Source: Streptomyces iranensis (lineage in GTDB: Bacteria; Actinomycetota; Actinomycetes; Streptomycetales; Streptomycetaceae). Taken from it: a stretch of DNA of 64,000 bases. The translations under genes were made by a program, and so were the position numbers. Within the stretch, counting starts at the first letter, position 1. Each line of letters begins with the position of its first letter. The notes beneath the pieces were generated by a model. That model was not told where the DNA came from. It was given only the letters and a program-made list of their open reading frames with translations, and ran no database searches. The stretch is taken from assembly GCF_017874715.1 (NCBI RefSeq), contig NZ_JAGGLR010000007.1, positions 62,001 to 126,000 of the forward strand, written 5' to 3'. Of this stretch, positions 44,164 to 51,932 are shown in pieces.

Positions 44164-46035
44164 TCAGTCCTCGGCCAGGACCACGACCGTATCGCCCTCC
44201 TCCAGGGTCAGCGGCGCGGTCTTGGGCGGGTTGAGATGGACTCCGTAGAGCGGTGGCTCGTCGCTCTGCCGGGCCAGCCGGTAGCCGATGGCCGTCTCAC
44301 CGCGCTGGCGGGCGGCCTCGATGACGGTGGCGAAGTTGGCCTCCGCGCCGGGTATCAGATAGCTGGGCGCCGGTTTGAGGTAGATCTCGGAGCCCTGTGG
44401 GTCGAAGAGGTCGGCGAAGACCGCGTACAGATGGCGGTTCTCGGTGAGCTGGGTCAGCAGCAGGCTGATCACCTTGGTGGAGACGATGAAGTCGTCGGCC
44501 TTGGTGACCTGCGCGACCTCGCGGTTGGCGTCGTCGTGCATCTCGGTGACGATGGAGTACGGATCGCCGAGCTGGATCTCGATGTCGCGCAGATGGAGCA
44601 GGGTGACCAGGGTGCGGTCGTCGGCGCGGCCGGGGTCGATCCCGTCGTCCGTCAGCACCACGATGTGGCGGTAGCCGTCCAGCCCGAGTGCCTCCAGCGA
44701 CGGACGGCGGGTGGGTTCGCAGTACTTGAAGCCGACCGTGAGGTTCTTCAGCTCCCGGTTCGCCTCCTCCCGGGGCTGGCGCGCGGCGGCGATGTCCACC
44801 ACCGACCCGGGTTTCACCAGGAGGTCGAGCTGCGCGATGATCTTCTCGGCGCGGGAGTTCCAGCCGATCAGCAGCGTCCGGTCCGGCACCGGTGGCCGGA
44901 ACTCGGCCAGGGCCATCGCCGGGCGCAGGACGCGGGGCCGGGTGGCCGTGGCCTTGATGAGCAGATCGTCCTCCGCGACCATCAGCAGCCGGTCCCCGCG
45001 CCCGATCCCGGTGTCCATGGGAGGGTTGACCAGCACCTCGCCGTCCGCGCGGTGCACGCCGATGGGCACACCGAGCTCAAAGGCGTTCAGCGACTCCCCG
45101 TAGGTGGCGCCGGTCAGTGCGGGCTCGTCCCAGGGGTAGATCTCGTTGCCGACGAAGCTGAGCAGTTCGTTGAAGACGGTGGAGAGACCGGACTGGCGGT
45201 GGGACTGCACGATCAGCCCGACCGCGATGTCATCGGCGTCGATCACCAGCGCGGTGTCCCCCGCGGCGAGCCGGGCGGCCGCCAGGTTCGCCGAACTCTG
45301 CACGGCGGCCACCACATTGGGCCGGGTCCCGGTCCAGGTGCGGCTGTTCAGCAGCAACAGCGACTTGATGACGTCGATGTCGCTGTCGTCCCCGACGGGC
45401 GAGAGCACCATGATGGCCTTGGCGCTGTCCGGGCTCACCAGCTCCAGGTCGCCGCGCTGGAGCGGACTGCCGGAGCGGCAGACCACCCGGGTCTTCCCGG
45501 TGTCCGGGATGCGGCGCCGGATCTCGTCCTCCATGTCGACCTTGTCCCGGTCGGCGAGGACCACCACACAGGAGCGCCGCTCGCTCTGATTGGCCTCCAC
45601 CAGCTCCGCTATCACCGTGAACACCTGCTCCGACCAGCCCAGCACAACGGTGTGGTCGTGCTCGATCAGGCGCGATGTGCCCTTGCGCAGCTGCTGGATC
45701 CGGGCCTCCAGGCCGGTGGTCAGCACACCGATCAGCGCGCTGACGATGAAGATGCCGCCGATGGTCACCGTGAGCATGAGGACGAGGAACAGCGGCCGGC
45801 CGCTGTCCCCGCCCATCGTGCCCGGGTCGAGGGTGCGCAGCAGGCTCATCCAGACGATGCCCGGCCAGCCGCCGTTCTCCTCGGTGTCGTTGTGGGCGAA
45901 GGCGACCGCCGCCCCGGAGACCAGGGTGATCAACGCCAATGAGGCCAGCCCCAGCCAGCCGATCAGCGCCGGGGTGCCACGGTCCATCGTCCCGTCGAAC
46001 CAGTACCGCAGCCGCTCCCGCAGCCTCTTGCGCAT
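44164..46035 (-). CDS. CASTOR/POLLUX-type putative ion channel with RCK-like NAD-binding domains
   Basis: 623 residues. Two transmembrane helices (about 23-47 and 78-105) flank a pore-like segment (GGWPGIVWMSLLRTLDPGTMGG). The long cytosolic part contains Rossmann-like RCK/TrkA-N regions (HDHTVVLGWSEQVFTVIAELVEANQ; VPDRTLLIGWNSRAEKIIAQLD) as in CASTOR/POLLUX and TrkA-related channels. ATG at 46035 is chosen because GGAGGA sits upstream at the right distance; a start at 46074 would place that site inside the gene. Potassium or other cation selectivity is not predictable. It is in line with the sensor phosphatase upstream, 107 bases away. Confidence 0.87.
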   Translation of the reverse strand: MRKRLRERLRYWFDGTMDRGTPALIGWLGLASLALITLVSGAAVAFAHNDTEENGGWPGIVWMSLLRTLDPGTMGGDSGRPLFLVLMLTVTIGGIFIVSALIGVLTTGLEARIQQLRKGTSRLIEHDHTVVLGWSEQVFTVIAELVEANQSERRSCVVVLADRDKVDMEDEIRRRIPDTGKTRVVCRSGSPLQRGDLELVSPDSAKAIMVLSPVGDDSDIDVIKSLLLLNSRTWTGTRPNVVAAVQSSANLAAARLAAGDTALVIDADDIAVGLIVQSHRQSGLSTVFNELLSFVGNEIYPWDEPALTGATYGESLNAFELGVPIGVHRADGEVLVNPPMDTGIGRGDRLLMVAEDDLLIKATATRPRVLRPAMALAEFRPPVPDRTLLIGWNSRAEKIIAQLDLLVKPGSVVDIAAARQPREEANRELKNLTVGFKYCEPTRRPSLEALGLDGYRHIVVLTDDGIDPGRADDRTLVTLLHLRDIEIQLGDPYSIVTEMHDDANREVAQVTKADDFIVSTKVISLLLTQLTENRHLYAVFADLFDPQGSEIYLKPAPSYLIPGAEANFATVIEAARQRGETAIGYRLARQSDEPPLYGVHLNPPKTAPLTLEEGDTVVVLAED

Positions 46036-46142
46036 GCCGCATTCCTCCATAGCCCATCGCGCCGCCGGGCCCAACGGCCTGTGGTGTGCGGCGCTTTACG
46101 CCATGAGGGTGTCGTCTGACGGGGCTTCGGCGCCAATCGGGA

Positions 46143-48908
46143 TCAGCCGGGGATGTCGGCCCACTGGTCGAGGAGGTCGTCGCCCGTGGCGTCGCCCACC
46201 GGGGACACCGGGGCGGTCAGGGGCTGCTCGGCCCAGATGATCTTGCCGTTCGGGGTGTAGCGGGTCCCCCAGCGCTGGGCGTACTGGGCCACGAGGAAGA
46301 GCCCTCGGCCGCCTTCGTCGGTGGTGGCGGCGCGGCGCAGATGCGGGGAGGTGCTGGAGCCGTCGGCCACCTCGCAGATGAGGGTGCGGGCGCGCAGCAA
46401 CCGGACGCGGCTGGGGCTGCATCCGTAGCGGATGGCGTTGGTCATCAGCTCGCTGAGGATGAGTTCGGTGGTGAAGCCGACCTCCTCCAGCCCCCATGCG
46501 CTCAGTTGCTCGGCGGCCTCGTTGCGGATGCGGGCCACCGCGGCGGGGTCGGATGGCAGCTCCCATTCGGCGACATGCCCGGGGTCCAGCAGATGGGTGC
46601 GGGCCACGAGGAGGGCGATGTCGTCGCCGGGGTGGGAGGACACCATGGTGTCGAAGACGGCCTGGCAGGTCTCCTCCGGAGTGCGCTCGGGCAGTCCGGC
46701 GAGGGTGGTGCGCAGCACGCCGAGCCCCTCGTCGAAGTCCCGGCCGCGGTCCCGGATCAGCCCGTCGGTGAACAGGGCCAGCCGGCTGCCCTCGGGCAGC
46801 TCCAGCTCGACGGTCTCGATGGGCTCGCCACCCAGGCCCAGTGGCGGGCCGAGGGGGACGTCGGGGAAGGCCACGGTGGAGTCGGGGAGGACCACCGCCG
46901 GGCCCGGGTGGCCGGCGCCCGCCATCGTGCAGCGGCCGGAGACGGGGTCGTAGATGGCGTACAGACAGCTGGCGCCGCTGATCCCCGGCGCGTCGGTGCC
47001 CGCGGACGCCTGGTCCTGGTCGAACCGGCTGACCAGTTCGTCGAGATGGGCCAGGAGTTCATCGGGCGGCAGGTCGAGCGCGGAGAAGTTGTGCACGGCG
47101 GTGCGCAGCCGGCCCATGGTGGCGGCGGCGTGCAGTCCGTGGCCGACGACATCGCCGACGACGAGGGCGACCCGGGAGCCGGGCAGGGGGATGACGTCGA
47201 ACCAGTCGCCGCCGACTCCGGCCCTGGCGGGCAGATAGCGGTGGGCCACCTCCATGGCGTCCTGTTCGGGCAGGCCCTGGGGCAGCAGGCTGCGCTGCAG
47301 GGTGGCCGCCATCGCGTGTTCGCGGGTGTAGCGGCGGGCGTTGTCGATGGCGACCGCGGCGCGCGCGACCAGCTCCTCGGTGAGCGCCACGTCGTCCTCG
47401 TCGAACGGCTCGGACTTCTCCGAGCGCCAGAAGGTGGCGATGCCCAGGGTGACGTCCCGCGCCCGCAGCGGGATGGTGATCATCGAGTGGATGCCATACT
47501 TGACGATCTTGGTCGCCTGCTCGCGGTCCTGCTCCTGCCATCCCTCGTAGGTCCGCAGATCCGCCTCGAGCACCGGCCGGCCGGCGCCGAAGCCCAGCGC
47601 CTGGGGCACGGTGCCGCTGTAGGTGATCATCTTGCCGACCCGCCACAGCGGATGGTCGGACCGGATGCCACAGGTGGCGGTGCGGCGCATGGCGCTGCCC
47701 ACGGGCTCGTCGCCGCGCAGCACGGGGTCCACGAGGTCGACGGTGGCGAAGTCGGCGAACCACGGGACGGCGAAGCGGGTCAGCTCCTCGGCGGTCCGTA
47801 CGACATCGAGGGTGGTGCCGACCTTCGCACCCGCCTCGTAGAGCAGCCTCAGCCGCCGCTCCGCCACTTCGGCCTTGCCGGACAGCGCGCGCAGTTCGGT
47901 GGAGTCGCGGAGCGTGGCGACGCTTCCGGACATCCCGCCGTCCCATCGGGTGGCGCGCTGGTTGACCGCCAGCAGCCGCTCCCCGGCCAGATGCACCTCG
48001 TCGGTGGCGATCCGGCCCGAGGCGAGCAGCTCGGCGGTGCGCGGCTCGATGCCGAGCTCGGTGACGGGGCGGCCCTCGGCGCCCGGGGGCAGGTCGAGCA
48101 GCCGGCCGGCCTCGTCGTTGGCGAGGACCAGACGGCCGTGGCTGTCGACGATGAGCACGCCTTCCTTCACGGAGTGCAGAACGGCGTCGTGGTGCTCGTA
48201 CATGCGGGTCATCTGGGCGGGGCCGAGCCCTCGTGTCTGCCGCCGCAGCCGCCCGCCGACCAGCGCGGTCCCACCGGTGGCGAGCGCGAGGGCACCGGCG
48301 GCGGAGCCGAAGACCAGCGGCAGCTGGCGCTCGACCCGGCCGCTCACATCGGCGGCGGTCATCCCGGCGCACACCACACCGGCCACGGTGCCGTCGCCCT
48401 TGGGGATCGGGACGGTGGCCTGGACCTCCCGGCCGAGGGGCCCCTGCACGGACTCGGTGACGATCTTGCCCTTCACCACCGGCCGCCAGTCGGCCACCAG
48501 CGTCTTGCCGATGTACTGCGGCTTGGGGTGGGTGTAGCGGATGCCGTGGGTGTTCGCCACGACCACGAAGTCCAGATGCGCCCGCCGACGGGTCTCCTCG
48601 GCCCGGGGCTGGAGCAGGGTGGTCGGATTCTCGGTGTGCATCGCGGACGCGGTGCCCGGGGAGGTGGCGAAGGTCTGGGCGACGGCGGTGGCGCGGTTGA
48701 GGGCCTCCTGCTCGCTGTCGATACGCGCCTGGAGGATGAGCGCCGTCGTCGCCGCCACGATGAGCAGGCACACGAGCAGCACTTGGACAGCGAAAACCTG
48801 CCCGGCGATGCTGCGCACGCTCAAGCTGCGCAGGCGCAGGAGCGAGCGGAGACGCGTCCGGGAGAGGGTGTGTGGGGCAAGCCTAGATCGACCGAAAACT
48901 CCGACCAC
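46143..48908 (-). CDS. Membrane sensor SpoIIE phosphatase: Cache-PAS-GAF-PP2C-HATPase
   Basis: 921 residues. TM1 about 38-62; extracytoplasmic single-Cache sensor about 65-190 (CitA-like, HGIRYTHPKPQYIGKTL); TM2 about 196-216; PAS about 230-345 (VKEGVLIVDSHGRLVLANDEAGRLLDL); GAF about 360-525; PP2C/SpoIIE phosphatase about 545-760 (GVGGDWFDVIPLPGSRVALVVGDVVGHG, FTDGLIRDRG, PGDDIALLVART); C-terminal anti-sigma-type HATPase about 775-905 (ELILSELMTNAIRYG, DEGGRGLFLVAQYA). It can thus both dephosphorylate and phosphorylate anti-sigma-factor antagonists in response to a ligand. GTG at 48908 follows GGAAGG. Confidence 0.9.
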   Translation of the reverse strand: MVGVFGRSRLAPHTLSRTRLRSLLRLRSLSVRSIAGQVFAVQVLLVCLLIVAATTALILQARIDSEQEALNRATAVAQTFATSPGTASAMHTENPTTLLQPRAEETRRRAHLDFVVVANTHGIRYTHPKPQYIGKTLVADWRPVVKGKIVTESVQGPLGREVQATVPIPKGDGTVAGVVCAGMTAADVSGRVERQLPLVFGSAAGALALATGGTALVGGRLRRQTRGLGPAQMTRMYEHHDAVLHSVKEGVLIVDSHGRLVLANDEAGRLLDLPPGAEGRPVTELGIEPRTAELLASGRIATDEVHLAGERLLAVNQRATRWDGGMSGSVATLRDSTELRALSGKAEVAERRLRLLYEAGAKVGTTLDVVRTAEELTRFAVPWFADFATVDLVDPVLRGDEPVGSAMRRTATCGIRSDHPLWRVGKMITYSGTVPQALGFGAGRPVLEADLRTYEGWQEQDREQATKIVKYGIHSMITIPLRARDVTLGIATFWRSEKSEPFDEDDVALTEELVARAAVAIDNARRYTREHAMAATLQRSLLPQGLPEQDAMEVAHRYLPARAGVGGDWFDVIPLPGSRVALVVGDVVGHGLHAAATMGRLRTAVHNFSALDLPPDELLAHLDELVSRFDQDQASAGTDAPGISGASCLYAIYDPVSGRCTMAGAGHPGPAVVLPDSTVAFPDVPLGPPLGLGGEPIETVELELPEGSRLALFTDGLIRDRGRDFDEGLGVLRTTLAGLPERTPEETCQAVFDTMVSSHPGDDIALLVARTHLLDPGHVAEWELPSDPAAVARIRNEAAEQLSAWGLEEVGFTTELILSELMTNAIRYGCSPSRVRLLRARTLICEVADGSSTSPHLRRAATTDEGGRGLFLVAQYAQRWGTRYTPNGKIIWAEQPLTAPVSPVGDATGDDLLDQWADIPG

Positions 48909-49080
48909 GCACCCTTCCTACCATTTATCCCCCTCCGATCGGGAAGCCCCGTCACCCACGATCCATTGCCGTCCCGGTGCGTGATACACATCGGCACGAT
49001 ACGTGGCGCCTCGCCCACGCAACGCTCACCATGGCCCCCCGGCGGGCGTCACCCGCTCCCGTCGGGGCGAGGGGCCCCGG

Positions 49081-49455
49081 TCACACATCGAGCCGGAGGG
49101 CCACATCGCGCATCGTGGCCCTCGCGGCGTCCAGATCCGCCCGCGCCCGGTCGGCCACCAGATAGAGGAAGACCCCCTGGCTGGCGCGCCGGCTGAGCGG
49201 ACGGATCAGGTGGTACTCGGTGTCCAGTGTGACGACGATGTCCTCGAGACGCTCCGGACCGTAGCCGAGCAACTCCAGCGTGGACATCTTGGCCCGCAGC
49301 ACGTCGGTGTCCCCGTAGGCCACCTTCTCCAGGTCCGGTCCCTGCGGGGTCTGTACGGCACCCAGGGTGATCCGGCTCAGATAGTCGACGAGCGAGGCCG
49401 CGAGCGCGCCCTCGCACTCCATCACCTCGCGCAGCGACTCCTGGATATCGGTCAT
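49081..49455 (-). CDS. Small roadblock/LC7-like protein
   Basis: 124 residues: MTDIQESLREVMECEGALAASLVDYLSRITLGAVQTP, then LEKVAYGDTDVLRAKMSTLELLGYGPERLEDIVVTLDTEYHLIRPLSRRASQGVFLYLVADRARADLDAARATMRDVALRLDV. The pattern of an N-terminal helix, a regulator-of-gene-activity core (VTLDTEYHLIRPL ... FLYLVADRARADLDAARATM) fits roadblock/LC7-like modules found in Streptomyces regulatory operons. The family assignment is by pattern, not a strong motif, and no conservon partners are adjacent. Confidence 0.7.
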   Translation of the reverse strand: MTDIQESLREVMECEGALAASLVDYLSRITLGAVQTPQGPDLEKVAYGDTDVLRAKMSTLELLGYGPERLEDIVVTLDTEYHLIRPLSRRASQGVFLYLVADRARADLDAARATMRDVALRLDV

Positions 49456-49699
49456 GGCCCGTCGCCCTCCCGGGACCTATGAGGGGCGCCGGCGACAGCG
49501 GCCGGACACGTCCACCGCGCCGGGACCCCGGAGGTCATGTCCACACATTTCATCCTTGCACAGAGACCGCCGGTGCACCCCCGCGCGGCCGCCCCCGGAG
49601 CCGTGCGGCACTCCCCGTGGTGGCGGGCCGCCGATCGTCCTATCCTGCGCAGGCGTTGATCGACTTCGGATTGAATCGTTTGCTTCCGCTGGAGGACGC

Positions 49700-51142
49700 A
49701 TGACCGTCGGCAGCACCCCGTCCCGGGCCGTGGTGGTGGGCACCGGCTCCCGGGCCCAGATGTTCACCGAGGCGCTGGCCCGCCGCCCACGGCTGAGGGT
49801 CGCCGCGCTGTGCGATCCGAACCCGGTCCGCATCGCCCACCACCAGCGGCTGCTGAAGGAGGCGGGCGAGCCGGCGGCCGCCGCCTGGAGCCCGGAGGAG
49901 TTCGAGCGGCGGCTGCGCGCGGACGATATCCAGGAGGTGGTGGTGACCTGCGTGGACGCACTGCATGACGCGTACATCGTGCCCGCGCTGCGGGCCGGCT
50001 GCCGGGTGGTCACCGAGAAGCCGATGACCACCGACGCGGCCAAGTGCCGCCGCATCCTGGAGACGGTCCGGGAGACCGGCAACCATCTGGCGGTCGCCTT
50101 CAACTACCGCTTCAACCCGGTGCACGAGGAGGTCCACCGGCAGCTGTCCGGCGGCGCCATCGGCGAGGTGCTGTCGGTGCACTTCGAGTGGCTGCTGGAC
50201 ACCCGGCACGGCGCCGACTACTTCCGCCGCTGGCACCGCGAGAAGGAGCACAGCGGCGGGCTGATGGTGCACAAGTCCAGCCACCACTTCGACCTGGTCA
50301 ACTGGTGGCTGGGGGCGCGGCCCGAGGAGGTGTTCGGCTACGGCCGGCTCGGCTTCTACGGCCGTGCGGCGGGCGAGCGCAGCGGCTACCGGCGCGAGTA
50401 CGAGCGGGCCCACGGCGCCGCCGCCGCCAGGGACGACCCGTTCGCGCTGGAGCTCGCCGAGAGCGAGGCGATGCGCTCGCTGTATCTGGACGCCGAGGGC
50501 GAGGACGGCTACCACCGCGACCGCAATGTGTTCGGCGACGACATCACCATCGAGGACGACATGGCGCTGCTGGTCCGCTACGACACCGGCGCCACCATGA
50601 CGTACCACCTGACCGCCTACTCCCCCTGGGAGGGCTACCGGGTGATGTTCAACGGCACCCGGGGCCGGCTGGAGCTGGAGGTCGAGGAGAGCGCCTGGCA
50701 GCCGCCGCTGCTGGGCACCGCCTCCGGCCGCGGCACCATCCACGGCGACCAGGCCCTGGCCAACGCGGGCGGTCCGCGGCTGGTGCTGCGGCCGCTGTGG
50801 GAGCCGCCGCGGGAGGTGGAGCTGCCGGCGTTCGACCACGCGGGGCACGGCGGCGGGGACGAGCGGATGCTCGATGTGCTCTACGGTCCGGTGGACCCGG
50901 CGGACGGTCCGGTGGACCCGGCGGACGGTCCGGTGGACCCGGCGGACGGTCCGGTGGACCCGGCGGACGGTCCGGTGGATCCGGCGGCGGCCACCGAAGC
51001 GGCGGCCGTGGACGCCTCGGACGCCTCCCGCCGGCGGGCCACCGAGGAGGACGGGGCGCTCGCCCTGGTCACCGGGCTCGCGGCCAACCGGTCGTTCGTC
51101 AGCGGAAGGCCGGTGGCCACGGCGGACGTCATGACGCCGTAA
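49700..51142 (+). CDS. Gfo/Idh/MocA-family oxidoreductase with C-terminal heptad repeat insertion
   Basis: 480 residues. Rossmann start AVVVGTGSRAQMFTEALARRP (about 9-29), the conserved EKP of VVTEKPMTTDAAKC, and FNYRFNPVHEEVHRQLSGGAIGEVLSVHFEWLLDTRHGADYF with the usual C-terminal beta domain (GLMVHKSSHHFDLVNWWLGARP, EDDMALLVRYDTGATMTYHLTAY). Family members use NAD(P) on sugars or cyclitols; the substrate is unknown. A tandem GPVDPAD repeat is inserted near the C-terminus. ATG at 49700 follows GGAGGA; upstream in-frame codons lack a ribosome site. Confidence 0.9.
   Translation: MTVGSTPSRAVVVGTGSRAQMFTEALARRPRLRVAALCDPNPVRIAHHQRLLKEAGEPAAAAWSPEEFERRLRADDIQEVVVTCVDALHDAYIVPALRAGCRVVTEKPMTTDAAKCRRILETVRETGNHLAVAFNYRFNPVHEEVHRQLSGGAIGEVLSVHFEWLLDTRHGADYFRRWHREKEHSGGLMVHKSSHHFDLVNWWLGARPEEVFGYGRLGFYGRAAGERSGYRREYERAHGAAAARDDPFALELAESEAMRSLYLDAEGEDGYHRDRNVFGDDITIEDDMALLVRYDTGATMTYHLTAYSPWEGYRVMFNGTRGRLELEVEESAWQPPLLGTASGRGTIHGDQALANAGGPRLVLRPLWEPPREVELPAFDHAGHGGGDERMLDVLYGPVDPADGPVDPADGPVDPADGPVDPADGPVDPAAATEAAAVDASDASRRRATEEDGALALVTGLAANRSFVSGRPVATADVMTP
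50885..50989 (+). repeat. Five 21-bp tandem units coding GPVDPAD in an oxidoreductase
   Basis: GGTCCGGTGGACCCGGCGGA plus one C is repeated four times perfectly and a fifth time with changes, encoding (GPVDPAD)4-GPVDPAA. It sits about 50 residues before the C-terminus between the last beta-domain segment and GALALVTGLAANRS, so it lengthens a surface linker without breaking frame. Confidence 0.9.
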
Positions 51143-51192
51143 CCGGGGCGTTCCGGTCCAACGCGGCCCATCCCGGCCGGGGTTGGGGCAGG

Positions 51193-51894
51193 ATGAGCCG
51201 CATGGACACGGATGCGATCACCACACCCCGGGCGCACCTCTTCCGGAGCGCCGCCCGGTACCGCCGAAGACGGCTGCTCGGCTCGCTCGCGGCGGCCGGT
51301 CTGCTCACCGCGTGCGGTACGCAGTCCTCGTCGGGAGTGGCCGCGGTGCCCGACGAGGCCACGTCCCGCCCGGCGGGCCCCACCGTCGCCCCGGACACCA
51401 CCGCGCCCACCGCTCCTGCGGCCTGCCCCGACTCGGGGGTGCTGCTGCGGGCCGCGGAGGCCGACGCGGCGATGGGGCTGCGGGTGCAGCAGATCGAGCT
51501 GGTGAACTGCGGCACGCGCGCCTATACGGTGAGCGGCCATCCGTCCGTCCAGGTGCTGGACGAGGACCTGGAGCCGCTGGAGGTCACGGTCAGCCACGGG
51601 GCCTCGGCCATCGCCACCCTCGACGGCTTCGAGACGGCCACCGGGCCGGTGCGGCTGAAGCCCGGTGAACGGGCGGTGGCGCGGCTGGCATGGCGGAATC
51701 TGGTGACGGACGTGACGCGCCCCGCCGCCGACGGGCGCTATCTGAAGATCGCGCCGAGCGGCGGGGGTGAGGACGCGCAGACCGTGCCCGACCATGTCGA
51801 CCTGGGCACCACCGGCAAGCTGGGCGTGAGCGCCTGGGCCCGCCCGGCCCCGGACTCCCCGGAGCGCCCGAAGCGCCCGGACGCCCGCCCGTAG
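51193..51894 (+). CDS. DUF4232-type lipoprotein
   Basis: About 233 residues. MSRMDTDAITTPRAHLFRSAARYRRRRLLGSLAAAGLLTACG gives an Arg-rich n-region, a hydrophobic core and a lipobox LLTAC (Cys about residue 41), so it is probably a lipid-anchored exported protein. The mature part (about 75-210) has the DUF4232 pattern AADAAMGLRVQQIELVNCGTRAYTVSGHPSVQVLD ... LKPGERAVARLAWRN. No function known. ATG at 51193 or 51202 (nine bases later, slightly better spaced after AGGA) could be the start. It is convergent with the PKS. Confidence 0.83.
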   Translation: MSRMDTDAITTPRAHLFRSAARYRRRRLLGSLAAAGLLTACGTQSSSGVAAVPDEATSRPAGPTVAPDTTAPTAPAACPDSGVLLRAAEADAAMGLRVQQIELVNCGTRAYTVSGHPSVQVLDEDLEPLEVTVSHGASAIATLDGFETATGPVRLKPGERAVARLAWRNLVTDVTRPAADGRYLKIAPSGGGEDAQTVPDHVDLGTTGKLGVSAWARPAPDSPERPKRPDARP

Positions 51895-51932
51895 CCGCCC
51901 GCCGGTGGCGCCGTAGCCATCCCACGGTCCCG

